NCBI GenBank assembly: GCA_022113835.1
Contig: JAILWY010000004.1
Span: 5,707,501 to 5,771,500 of the forward strand
Reading direction: 5' to 3'
DNA length: 64,000 nt
Origin: Atopsyche davidsoni
Taxonomy: Eukaryota; Arthropoda; Insecta; Trichoptera; Hydrobiosidae
The position numbers and the translations under genes were made by a program. Under the pieces are notes generated by a model, which was not told the origin of the DNA, did no database searches, and saw only the letters and a program-made list of their open reading frames with translations. Of this stretch, positions 1 to 13,500 are shown one piece after another; within the stretch, counting starts at the first letter, position 1; the number at the start of each line of letters is the position of its first letter.

Positions 1-1009
1 TTTATTGATTAAACGATGATTTCCTGTAAAATATTATTCAAAATAAAATGTATGTTGCTTGCTATAATTTTCAATAAAAATATCATCTATTCTCTTGAAA
101 CATTCATTTTATCAACCTTCCGTGGCTTGCAAACACAAACGAAAATATTTCACACTCGTTATAAATTAACTATGGTTACTTAATTACAAAACCTTTTAAT
201 GAGTTGTTGGCGATGACGAAGTACTAAAAATATCTTGACAGTGTTTATGGTAATGCTGATTGTATTTTTGTAACACGGAGGTAAGAAACATGTTTATACG
301 TTCGTGAAAAAACCGGTATCGGTCACGATTTGTTATGTCTTTCTCATATTGACTATCACAGAGGTCAAACCCGAGATTGGATTCTGTGTCACTGGGATGA
401 AATGCGGCAGTAAAAATGTCGCGATGAATTTGGAATTTAAAATATTTCTTAATTATTTTAATAACGGAAGAAGCAAATTATTTATTTAAAGAAAAATTGA
501 CTGCTCAACTAACAGTAAACGCATAAATACCTAGAGTTTAAATCAAAGATTCTACATAAGTATCTTAAGTGTTATCGACTTTTAATAATTTCATCTTAAT
601 TTTATCGTATAAGAGAAAGTATTATAAGGCACTAGAATTTAATAAAAATATCTTATTCGCATGGTAATTACAATTCTGAAAAATCGAAACAACGAAAATT
701 ATGGAAAAAATTCGATTACGTGCAACAGTGGATCCGGTCTGATTGCCAGTCAAGAGATGAGTTTTTGGCTCGCGTGGGGATAGAGCTGAAAAAAGAAGAC
801 AACTGCTGGAGGTTTTTCAGTAGCTGAAGACGCTTATTTAAGTAGTTAGTAGCTGAAGACAGACTTATTTACAAAGAACTTAGCGATTACCATTGATACA
901 ATCAACCGTATGTGCGATTTAAATTAAGGTATTTGTCTGATTTCTAATCGTAAAAAATTGTTGCACAAATGTCTTCGAATAAAAAATACTAATATCTAAA
1001 TAAATACGA

Positions 1010-1057
1010 TAATGATTGAGTACATTTTTTCAAATATTGAAAAATGATTGAAGAAAA
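1010..1057 (-). repeat. SINE 3' fragment, inverted relative to copy 1
   Basis: Nearly the reverse complement of the 3' end of the SINE at 1346-1403 (shared core TTCAAATATTGAAAAATGAT). The two arms form an inverted repeat with about 290 bp between them. Confidence 0.6.
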
Positions 1058-1257
1058 GATTGTTAAATATATTTAACAAGTGCGTGTATTGGCTTAATTA
1101 AATAGACTTTAAAAATAATAATATCCAGATCGGATTTAAATGCTTCACTCAGTACTTTGGGTTAAAAGTCTAGTATTGCATGTCACACAATATTTAATTG
1201 GCATAATAAGTACGTTGTTTCACTTATATGATTGTTAAAAATTCTTGTCAAATAATA

Positions 1258-1403
1258 GTGATTCGTTGGCATAATTGGTAATGCACCGGCCATGAAAGCT
1301 TGGGGATGGGGGTTCGAATCCCACACAAATCACGATGATATTTTTTTGAGAGTTTCTTCAATCATTTTTCAATATTTGAAAATATGTACTTAATCATTAT
1401 CAA
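1258..1403 (+). repeat. tRNA-derived SINE, copy 1
   Basis: The A-box-like block TTGGCATAATTGG starts at 1266 and the B box GGTTCGAATCC lies at 1311-1321. A tRNA-unrelated 3' part contains TTGAGAGTTTCTTCAATCA and ends near TGTACTTAATCATTATC. The same body occurs inverted at 51583-51725, and its 3' half at 3628-3680 and 1010-1057, so this is a dispersed SINE and not a tRNA gene. Confidence 0.75.
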
Positions 1404-1527
1404 TCAATAAAACCTGTATAGTCAAAATCGTACTTCCTGTGAGACGGTCTTCACAAAAAAATCAATAATATAAATAAATACGTATTTCAAAAAAACAAGA
1501 AATAAATTTATACAATGCGGAACTCAC

Positions 1528-4500
1528 CGTATTTCCAGCAGATGCAGGCATCAGCAGAACGGGCTGGTGCTTAAGCTTGTGCTTCTTCACTCCTCCCTTG
1601 GGCATCTTCTGAATCCTCATGGGCACACCAGCCTGCCCCCCGAGCCAACTGCAGACCAGCTTATCCTTGCTGTTGGCACTTCCAAAATATGACCCTACCC
1701 CATGCGGCACGTCGTTGGAGACTCTTCGCTGACCTTGACCATGCATGGCGTGGTTGGTGTGACCGCTCGGTCCATCAGTCACATCAGTGTCTGACCCAGA
1801 ACCCATGAGTTTTCCCTCTAGAATCTTGTTCAGCTCTTTTCGGTTATCGCTAAGGTTGACGGGGCTCTCCGCGGTGTACTTGGAGCTGTTCTTGTCGTGG
1901 GGTTTTTCCGTGACACTGACCACGGAGTACGGCGGCTGCAAGTTGGAGTATGAGGGGTCGAACTGGTTGTGGTTGAAGGGTTCCCTGGGGCGGAAGCAGG
2001 AGCACACCCTCTTGGCCGTGTGGTAGACGCTGATGAGAGACAAGATGCAGTGGACGGCAGAAGTGAGTAGAAGGCCCACATTGGAGAGAATGGGAGGCCA
2101 GTATCCATTTTCTGTCTCTTCCTGTAACAATAAAAACATTTTTATTTTGATTTATTCAAATAAATAAATTACATTCTCTAATAAAATCAATTTTAATTTA
2201 TGACTATAACTCTAAGGGAGCTTTCGTGCAGTTAGTAAAAAAATGTTTTGAAATCTTTTATTGAAATTTTACACTGCAAAACGCATATATAATTAAAAAT
2301 ATTAGGTAAAGTTTAAAAATAAAATGCAAAAAGTAACTCAATTGACATACTCGTGTATTGCTCATTTTGTGCCAAGAGGACATTAAAAAATATTTCTCTC
2401 GGAAAAAAAATTACTAACATACTTAACGGTTTCATAACAAGATTTAAAAACCGTAAAATCTATTTGTCAAAGCCTTGAGCAATATTTCATTAAACGAAGT
2501 GTACTTTTCTAAAAAATATCACGTTTTCTTGTTAACAATAAATGTACAATTTAGTAATACCATATTATGTTGTTAACAACATTTCATATATATAATTGAA
2601 TGTTTCATACGTAAATACTGCAAGTACAGTATAAAAGAGACATTTACTTTCCTCGCTAATGGTCTGTGTAAAAATTAATGATCTGCGACTTGTGAATTTC
2701 TCATGTGTACCACCGCGCTGTGACCAAATCACCGAGAAATAAGGCCACACATCACAACTTCCAAATAGTGACGTCACATTTTGTTGATTGTTTTAGCTAT
2801 TGACTAAGTCGAAGACGAAGGGATAGATTTTCGGGAAGACGAAGTCCCCTGGGAACTTTTTTGTGTGCTCGAGCTAGGCGGAGATCTGAAGGATCTGTCT
2901 GAAATTTCCGCCCTTCCAACCCCATCAACCCATCCACACGATGGGGTAGTTTGACTTTTAGGGTGAGTTTAATCCTTGGTTGGTTAAACCTAACCTTACA
3001 GTCGTTCCACAAGTGTTTTCAGGTGTCCCAAGGGGTGCTCCGTTGCTTTCGTTGGCTTTCTTTAATCACTCGCGATGTAATGCACTAAATCGAATTAATA
3101 AATATAACACATATGAAAGTTATTTAAGTATTGAAAGTTAATGTATATTTTTTTATAAATAAACATCAAATACATTTAAAACGTTTAATCGGATAATGCT
3201 TGTAATTTGGAGTTTAATTGAAACTCAATCTGAAATAAGTTTTAGTGTGTTACTGTGTCTTTTATTGGAATGATAGTAAAATTAAACATATTAAATTATC
3301 AAAATAGCGGTATACCAAAATTTGAAACTAACAACCGTGTCAATGAATTTCATCAATTCATTTTAGAAATAAATTAAAATAAGCTTTGAGAGAGTAGATA
3401 CAACTGTTTTTTTCATTTGCTTGAAATAAAATATTAACGGGTGCTAAAAAAAAATTCAATTGTAAATATAACCATACATTTTCCATGGAGTGTACCATTA
3501 TATGTGGCAACTCGGTCAAGAAAAGAATTGATACCCATGGAATCACACCAGGGTAATTTTTCAAAGATTTACAATAATACTTTGTTTTATTACTAATATG
3601 ATTGGGCACATTAGTTCATACACATAGAAGATGATTAAAGAAACTCTCAGAAAAATATCATCGTGATTTGCGTGGGACTTTATATTTTATATATATACCC
3701 AAAGGATTTTTTTTAAATATCAATTAAAAGTTATGACTCTTAAAAAACATCAAATTACACATTTCATGAGTAGTTTTTTTTTAACGGGACGTCTTCTCGT
3801 ATGACGTCACAGGCATAAGGCCTTGTTTTTTCGAGCGTGATGGCTATGCAGGTCAGACTTCCACACAAAGCATAATGGATGTAAGACACCACCTACACAT
3901 TAATTTCTTTTGAAATTGCTCGATAAATTAATGACGGCTATAATAAATTTTCCCAATGATAATTTATCAAAAAACCAAATAAAGCAATTACGTTATACAA
4001 ATGACTTTGTCGTTTAGAGACCGACTATAAATTAAGTCTCGGACTGTGAGAAAAGAAATTTCTCCGTGGAAAGCAGTCATTATTTAAGATTGAGCTTTAA
4101 GTTATAAATGATACAATGTCGGTGATTATCGACGATTTCATGTTGATCATTATTGACAAGTTATTCTTAATCATCTGCGTCTGCAAATTATTGGAATGAG
4201 TCTTATGTCTCCGGTGTATTATTAAAAAACTACCAACGCCTAGAATTTATATTAAGACGTATGATTAAATTTATTTAAAAATTAAGTAACTGGAAAAAAA
4301 GCCAAATTAACGGTTAGGAAGAAATCACCAGCATAACGGGAATTGAACCTTAGAATCTCTCATTAGAACACAGATAAGAATAAGTGCACTGCACACCTGC
4401 CAGCTTAATTGGATCAAATTGAAGTAATCTATTTCATTCAACGAAGGTGCTTTGGTGCTTGTATGATTTAGATTTAGATCAACAATAATTAAAGGTTTAC

Positions 4501-7500
4501 TTTGCGTACAACGCACGGTGTTACAAAAAAATAACTAATTGTGAACTATCAACACAACAAATATTTATAATACCTTGAACTTAAAATAAAATAAATATTC
4601 TTAAACAGCATTAAAACAACACTTTTATGTTCTATAAAACACCTGCAATGAATTGTTGTGGTTACTTAAAATATATGGCTATAATATTTCAGCCGATTTG
4701 AAAATTTATATTTATAGAATAATGCTTGTAATTTATTTTATTTTAATGATCCATAACTCTACAGACAACTATCAAACAATTATAAAATTAAAACACATGC
4801 TTTTTTCCAAAAAAATCTTGTGAATGTCGCAAAATTAGTTTTTTAAATAATTGTGTAAAATACTAGTTTTTACTTTACATATAATTACTTTTAATAATCA
4901 AAGCACACGTATGCTCAAACTGTTTTCCGAATAATCTTACAATTATTGTAATTACTAGTACAAAAAAAGACCTCCATAGCAAAAATTCCTAATAAATCCA
5001 AAAACTAAATAATTTATGCATATTACACCATTGAAACCAACGAATGAGGTTAAAAAAAGAGTCTCGACTCTCAGCCATGGTTAATCACTGTTTTTTTTTT
5101 TACTTTCCAAGCTCGTGACAGACTCGTGTTTTCGTTGTTTTTTTTATTACTCAAATGTGTAATGACGGTCATGAAATGAAGCATGGCGAATCCGCAAAGC
5201 TACACCGGTACATTCACAACAATGGCCGCAAACTGGGAGAGCCCGGGATTCGAACTGCGATTGGCGAGATCAATGCTCAATGCGACAATCAGCCGGAGAA
5301 TGGGAACAGTTATGCCCTGTGAAGCGCAGAGGTGCGTGAGCACTGACACGTCCATTGAGCATACTTCGACGACCTGAGAGCGTTGTGGTCAGAAGGTCAG
5401 ACCCCCACGATGAGTGCGAAGATTTCAAGCTTTTGAACCACTTTACAATCACCATATATTCAATCATATCCAAATACACTGAGATTTATTTTTTTCAGAT
5501 TACACCAACAAAAAAAATTATTAAAAATCGCCACTTGCCCTACCTAGTCCTAACAAACCTAATTAAGTGTCCCACCTTCCTGGTGGCTAAATTTACACAT
5601 AACACCTCGAAAAAAAATTGTTACCACTAGAGAACAAAGGTACAAGAGTAGTCCCTCTATTTACGCTTAGCTTTTCATTAAAAACAAGAAGCAGAGAGCT
5701 TTGTTAATTATTTTTCTTAGGGTGCCTGTACTCAAAAGAGGTTGGAGACCATCTCAATGAACATATTTCTATCCTGGGACTATTCTGGTTTGCCTGTACT
5801 TCCGATTTCCAAACACTGTCCTTGTAATTATTTTCGTTTAACGTTTTTCCTGGATTTCCCGCTGGACAATCAGCTTTTAATCAGTATATAGACAAAATAG
5901 GACACCTTAGCCTTTTTTACCATTGTCAGGAGCGCATTTTCTTCAAGTCTATCTCGTTTGTGACGTGGTCAACGCACTGGACAATTAAGACACCAACCAT
6001 GCAGAAAATGGAGGTATTTGAAATGTGACTTTATAGGAGGATACTCAAAACACCCTGTAAGATTTTATTCGGTTGTTTTATTGTATAATATAGCGTAATA
6101 AAGCAAGTAAGGCAGTGGTCCCTTGGGGTCGGAGCCCCCGAGTCATTCAGCTGGTGCAGCCAATTCATTGGGAGCTTTATGCAGAGTAGGTGCACACGAA
6201 ACAATCTCCCCGTGAAGCTCACACACGTTTTTCTACCTTCAATTAATTAATAAACAAATGAATTTCTCACTGTAATCGTTGGCTTTTTGCGACTGCAATT
6301 GCTTTGCCTTTGTATTGCTGCTAATAAAATAGAATAATTGTTACTGCGGCGGTACAATTTAAAAACTTTGTGTGTTTTGTGGAAACGGCTGCTTGACTTT
6401 TTTTTTGCCAAGTAAATGATTTTTTTTTTTAAGTTTCATGTTCAGTAGATTTGTTTTTAGAGACGCCGGACCTTATATTCACTTAAGCTCCAAAGCACCA
6501 CTACCAATAAAAATATATGTAAATAATAAATATCCATTGTTACAAAATATCTCATCACTACTAGTTGTCATCACTCCGGTTTCATTGAACCCGGAGTGAA
6601 TGTATTGGCATTGAAAAATCACCCCGAGTTATTTATGCGAAAATTTCAAAATATCGTATGCTTACATGTTGGTTGTTTAAAATTACAGAAAATATAACAA
6701 TGGTGATGTAATGAGATATCTTCCATGCCGTGTAATGTGCATGACTCAATCGTCTTAGGCGGTTTGTGCGGACCAAAGGGGAACACGGCAATTACTGAAC
6801 GAAATCGGAATCATCGAAAATAAAGAGGAGATGTCAGAGGTTATTACGATTTGTAAGAATTGAGTCATCGCAGGTCGTCGGTGAGCATTGCAGACTTGGG
6901 GATCTTGGGTTCGATTATACAATAAAACTGATTTTTCGCGTCGGACTGTAATTACAGCCAGTCATGAATTCACAATATCTACGGACACGAACTTCATGCT
7001 GATCACCGAAAATAGGCCGAGTTTGGCATACATTAAAAGTGTCTTCATTGTTAGTGCAGCACTTTGTATTTGAAGCTTTTGTCTGCTGTTTGTATTCTGA
7101 AGCTTCAAAGGAATATTTAAGCCAAGTGGTGGATCAATTTCTCTTCAGCGATTTAGTCACCGATCCTAAATCTATTATAAAACGTTTCCGAAGGAATAAC
7201 CCAGATATTTGGTGTTGTATTTATATAATATATATAGCATTCAGATCGGAGTACCTGATAGAATGAAAAGAAAAATTGGAAATTATTACTAAAAGATATC
7301 GCTTTGAAAGCACGACAGGTGAAAGGCCAATGATAATTGTGTATTATCGAAGAAGACAATTGAATTCAATGAAACAATAGTATATAAAATATTTTTAGTT
7401 ACTAAAACATCTGTCATTCATCGGTATTAAGAAATCAAAAGGTACAGCCAGATAAAAATGCGATTTTTACTGAGCCTTAGACACTTATCATACATCAGCC

Positions 7501-10500
7501 GTAAGGTGTTGAAATATTCTCAGCTCACACTGTTTTGTATGGAATAATTATAGAATGTGTTTTTTTGCATATCGCAAAAATTATTGCATAAAACATGAAG
7601 AAAAATGCGTTCATTCCCTAGCATAAATGTGAGTTGCGTAACAGTCTAATGGGTACAAGCACCCACTCAAAGGTCTATTTTTACTGAAAATTTAGTAAAT
7701 TCTGTAAATCACTGTAAAAAATAAAACACACGATTCAGCTCATAGTACTTATCTAACTAATTAACGGAATGAATAACCAACCCTTGCTTTATGTAGCATA
7801 TTATCGGATACACCGATACACAAATGAATGATCTACCTCAAAAATATTTTTATAAAAACGTATATTTAATCATTGATTATTTTTTTTATCACCAAAGCAA
7901 ATCATTTTCAGAAAATTTTCGTTCAAGGAACGGTGGTTAAAAAAATTCACCTTGTGGTTAGCAAAAATTATAAAGTTGCAGTAATAGCGCAAAGAGAGTT
8001 GGGAGAAAAAACATGATTACTCTTGGGTTTTTTTTTATGTTTTATTATTATTTAATTATGATTAATTATATTATTATTCAAAAAAAAAATTTTTTATTTA
8101 GTTCGCTGACTTCTGGCTTGAAACTATTTTTGGTTCAAAATTTTAATACCAAAGTGATATATAAAAAGATGAACATGTATATATAAGCTGTGGTTCCACT
8201 CCAGTGGTTTTAATAGCAAAATACTCGGCTATGGGCAGTGGCAATTGCGAGGTATTGTGTTATCTCGAGAGGCTTTCATCTGGTGCAAGATTATGGGGCA
8301 GTATCCATGTCGTGATACGTTTAAGAGTAGCCACCGCTGAAAGTATGACCTTTTCCAAGTACACAGCTCTGGCGCTTGTGTTCCGGGTTAATAGCGTGGA
8401 ACTGACTTGGATAGTTGTATTATTACAGGCTGAGTTAATGAGAATACAGAATTACAAAGTTGCTCAGCAGGTAGGTTTATAATTTGAAGACGTATTAAAG
8501 TAATTGCCAATGTATCGAATAATACTTAACCTAAATATAAGACTACATGCTAGAGCTATAACCAAACTTTAAAGCATTAACAGAAAGCAATTAACGCGAC
8601 CTGTTGTTTTAAGCAAGGAAGAATAATATTTGGCAGTGCAAGGCGCAGGATAATATTTATAAGGGGTAATTTATATCAACCAATAATATTGTATTAGCTT
8701 TAAACATATATTGAAAAATATTCAGAAATGATGTCTCAACTTTAAATTTTAGAAGAAAACTAAAGACACCTGCATCTTATTTTAAGTTAACGTGGAACCT
8801 TAACGTTTATTAACTGTTAAGCTAATAAACACGTTATTCGTGAACTGTGTGATTAAATTTATTATTTTAAAAATTCTAATCTGATAGTCAATGGTGAATT
8901 GTATAATATCTGAAATAGTTATAGATTAGTTAAATCACAAATGTGTAAGTAGAGAGCTGTATTAGGTTAAATTTGTTGACACTCCGTTCAGGGAGCCTGG
9001 GTATAGTACATTTCGTTAGAGGGCTGCTATTTACTTCAGTTTTACTAGAATGTATTAAAGAGGTCTTGGCTCTCAATATCACAAAATTTGTCTTGCAAAG
9101 TATGCATCAAAAAACACTTGTATTCACCCGTCAACTGTGTAACTGATATAAAGCAATAATTATTGTTCTATATCGTAATTTCATGGTACTGATATTGTTA
9201 TGAAGATACTTTTCAGTTTTCACGAACGCCGCAATACTTTACTGTATTTCACTTTCGCTCTCATGTTTGCAGCCGAATAGTACAGTTTGCCTAAGTGGTT
9301 GTACACCTTTGCGTATTTGTTTGTTTTTATTTTTATGAGATTACCAGGCCATGTTACTAGACCGACAAGTAAGCGGCATGACTGTTAACCGGGTACTACG
9401 GCAATGACTCTAACTATGATAGTTATAAAGCTAATTATGAAGATTGTAGACATTGAAAGCATTCAAATAAATTTTATCGGCGTTAATAATTGAGCCATTA
9501 AAATGTTTTATATATTATATATATATATATAGAGTTCTCCCCGCTCTCCCCATTATGTTGCTTGTACATGGCTGCCATTATGTACTCTGAAGATCGGTAA
9601 TGGAGTATTGGGCTTGGAATAATTGTGGAGGGATGTGCTCTGAAAGTACCTTGTCGAGGTGGGAGGTCCTTGATAAGAGCTCCAGAATGAGTATCAGATC
9701 TAAACTCCACAGCTTTGTAAGGAATAAATTATATAATAATGCTATTGGGCAGCAGAAAACTGCGGTGTAGAAGAACCTGGGGACTACACTATTTTCCCTT
9801 TAGAACACTATGAATATTGACTCAGCATATGCTCAGTAAAATGGTCGCCAACCACCTCCGATGAGAGGCACTTTACGAAGAAGATATGAATAGTATATAT
9901 ATATAGTATAGTACAGGTACAGTGTTGAATTTCTTAGAACCCATGCTACTGATATAAATTTAAAACGATGACTTGTTACAGTGTAGCTATTAAACACGGT
10001 TGCTTGCCTCACGCATGTAAATTGGCTTTAATACACTGTGTTAATAACACGGAAGAAGACATTCTGCAGTGCAGACGCCAATAAGTTCTCGCGGCGCGGT
10101 TCTGGAATGTTCCCGCAGAGATGATGCTCTTCTGCAAGATGATTCCGCAAGACCAGACGCGGTATGGTGAAATGCTGCTCGAGGAGAAAGGGAATCTACG
10201 TTTACAGAGCCATTACGATTTTAGCTAAAGAATTTGTTACTACAGAATTCTGTTGTTTTTCAATTAGCGCTTGAGTATACTTACTAATTGAATGGTGCTA
10301 ATTTCTAAAAAAAAAATGAGGTACAACGGCATCAATAAAAACTTAGAAAACAATAAGGAAAATGTACATCTTTAAAATCTAAATCAGTCAACCCAAAAAT
10401 TTATTTTGTATCTACGCCACATATTTTTTTGCAACTCAAGTTCTCAATAGGCCTTACGAAAGTTTGGAAAGGAAAATAAATAATGTATTTCCCATTCGAG

Positions 10501-13500
10501 ATGTATTACTTGCCGATTTCACAAGCCCACACTGAGAGGAGAGGACAACGGCCGATATGTCCACGACCCATTCATGGGCCGCTTCACCTGCCGCCGATGT
10601 CGTGCTATTAACAACCGTTGCCAATGTTCAAATGCAAAAAGCATTTCTTTCGATATCTGGCCCCAGCGCAGACACTTGCGCAAGACTAATAAATCTGTGG
10701 GTGTGTCGGAGACAAGAAAATAAATATTTCACAATCGACGACGCAAAATCCGAAGCTTTTTCATTGCCCATTGTCTGTTGCGGCACATTTTCTCTGCGGT
10801 CCCGTTTGCTGTTCTGCTATTCGATAAGTGCAAGATTTTTCCGACCGGAGAAAACTACAGGTATGTTGCTTAGTAGAAAGGATTCTCCCGTGTTTCTACA
10901 CGCTAGATAGCAAATAGCCGACACAGTTAAGCTGTAAAAGTATAATTTGACCTATACATTTTCTACCTGAAGTATCAGTGTAAGTGTGTGAATAGTCGCA
11001 ATCCGTTATCACAATTGAAGAATTTAAAGATTCACTTACACAAAACACTGCGGATTAAGATCCTCTAAGGCTACCAAAGTCAGACGTAGTAATAATCTGA
11101 TCAAATATGAATCTATGGATTAAATAAAATTATATGGTGAAAGTTTTCTGTGATTTCTTTATATGCAATAACGTAAACGAAGATATAATGAAAACAGCCG
11201 CAATTGATTCTAAGCGCTTCCAACTGCTTACCTATCTGCCTCTCAGCGACCTTCTACTATTACAAAATATTACGGTTACGATCTCAAGTTATCTGAGAAT
11301 AAAAAATATATAAATGCTCAGGTGACGAGTTAGAGTAATCGCAACAAAAACGTCTTAAAACGGTGCAATATTTTACTTCAGTATTTCTGGTCACGACTTC
11401 GAGCTCTTTGAAATGTACAAAATGGTTTTATTATTTTTTTTAAATTTGATAACTTTTAGTTTTGTCGGAGTGATTTGTATGAGCCTTAAAAAACATGAAC
11501 ATGTTATAAGATGCGTCATAGTTGAGTTATAGCAGGGGTGGACGAACTTTTGATCACTACGGCCAACCTGATGTTTTAAATTATAGATATTAAAGCCAAA
11601 ATTATGTTTAAATTTTAAATAAACCTAAATAATACTAAAACATATTCAACTTCAAGTTATTTTAATAAAAGAAAATAATGATTTCTTCTCACAAAGTAAT
11701 TAGTATATGCGGGACAGGAATCAGGGGTGTGTGGATATCAGTCAGGCTGCTGTTAATAGTTACGCGGTCAACCTGGAGACCGCGGTTGACGCTTTGGCCA
11801 CCCCTGAATTAAAAACTAAGTGCACGAGCAGAGGAGGGAGGTTAGGTTAGGTTAGGTTAGGATAGGTTACCTGTCGGTTGCGGCGCACGTCCCGCAGCAG
11901 CCCCGTGCCGGCCAGCACAGCGGCCAAGTTTCCAGCAGCCAGGGCCACGAGGCTGAGCGCCAGGAACAGCGTCAGGAAGAGGTTTCCAACACGACTGGAA
12001 ATAAAAAAATACCAATTAAAAATTATTGTATACATTTAAACTTTTTATAATAATAATTCAATGTGTTTTGATACTTTCGTAGCTCGTGGAAGTTAGTTCT
12101 AGCGTGATTACTTGCTAGCTTTTAATCGGTTGATTTTCTTACAGCCAAAGACTTTTAATCAAAATAAATACAGAGAGTTGATTGACGATTTCCAAGTCAA
12201 CATTGAAAAGTACTGGAGAGAGTAAAAAAATTAAATAACTGGGATCCTGACCAGGAAATTTATACGTTTAATAACTTGAGGAAAATACTAAGGCGTTTTA
12301 AATGTGGTTTTACAGGAGAATCCTTAAAGTACCATGGGTCACAATGAGCGAGTCTTGCATAGAATGCGCAAATAAAGAGAACTCCTGGCGATGGTAAAAT
12401 AGCGTTAGGTCTCGAATTTTGTAAAAAAAATACTATAGTATTCTATAGATAATTGTCCAAGGAAAAAGGGGCATTGGAAAGTTCGAGATGTTTTAACACG
12501 TAAATTGATAGTTAAATTATTTTTTGGAATCGGGCATGTTTTCAGTATTTGTGTTATTCAGTTTGCTAATTTTACGGTACTCTTTGGTATTTTTTTTTAA
12601 ACTTGTTATTTTTTTTAAATATTGTCTTGCTGCTACTTGCGGCCGACTTTACACATTAACGGTGAATCTGTGACATTTCTTTGTCACAGCCTATAAATTT
12701 ATGCTATAGATTTTGGGAAATATGTCAGTGTGTGATTGTGTTTGTCTTGCTTTAATAAATCATAGCATACTCAAGGCGCACGCACCATTTACCAAAGCGT
12801 TTAATGTAATGATATAATTTACAAAAACGTCTAACTTCATGGATACACTATAGTTTTAAAACTCACAGTTGATATACTCGTATGAGATCAGAGTAGTAAA
12901 AAAATGCTTTGCATTTTTCATCATACTATCATATACTTCTGAATGAAATATCTCATTTAAATTATTTAACTACAAATTCTAGTCTACAAATATTCCTACG
13001 AAATTTGAAACCCATACAATATAATATACCAACAACTTGCAATTCGCCAATAGCGTTCTTTTTTGCGTCTTTTACTTAGGAAAAAAAACCCAAAAAAAAG
13101 GGAAGAACCTGCAACCTTCAATACCATGAATAAACTGATAAATATCTCCATGGAAAGCGTCACACGCATGTGAGTTTTCAAAACTCATTTCAACTTCATT
13201 TTCAACTTCGCAATCATTCGGAATTTTTATATCCCCCCGGGGTGTCCCAACGACCTGTGCTTGCACCTGTCTCTACCGAAGCCTCGCCGAGTGTAGGAAG
13301 AGAACATTTCTTTATTGTTAGTGCTTTGTATTTCTCTGAGAAAAAATTATGAAGCGTAAGCGACTACAGATCTGTTTCAATCTTGCGACTCAAGAGAAAT
13401 TAGTGAGAAGTGACCTGTTTTTGTGTAAGTATATTTGAAGACTACACACAAGTCATGTGCCACTTTGAGGGAGTGCATATTGCTTATGAAAAACGTGCTG

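Larger units (their letters stand above)
2122..11870 (-). other. Intron 2 of the membrane-protein gene (9.7 kb)
   Basis: AT-rich, with SINE and LINE pieces (3628-3680, 5715-5890, 9810-9890) and the hairpin at 6571-6599. Short ORFs at 8204-8482 and 10557-10910 show no recognisable domain. Tracts at 5,180-5,420 and 6,840-6,990 contain B-box-like GATTCGAAC and GGGTTCGATT and may be old SINEs. Confidence 0.5.

Noticed and set aside
304..489. 61-codon ORF with a signal-peptide-like start
   Set aside because: Starts with TTCGTG-type context rather than a clear ATG and has no recognisable mature domain; random expectation is high.
1258..1335. tRNA gene
   Set aside because: A and B boxes are present, but the sequence does not fold as a complete tRNA and is dispersed with a common 3' body, as a SINE.
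1..1500. Final exon of the membrane-protein gene
   Set aside because: The last visible donor is at 1527, but no acceptor followed by a convincing coding tail was found here, so the exon is probably outside the window or too short to recognise.
5183..5420. Possible SINE or coding exon
   Set aside because: Contains a B-box-like GATTCGAAC but no convincing A box or second copy in the window.
8204..8482. 92-codon ORF
   Set aside because: Intronic, no domain recognised; could be an old transposon piece but nothing supports it.
10557..10910. 117-codon ORF
   Set aside because: Lies in an intron, has no recognisable domain and no splice partners.
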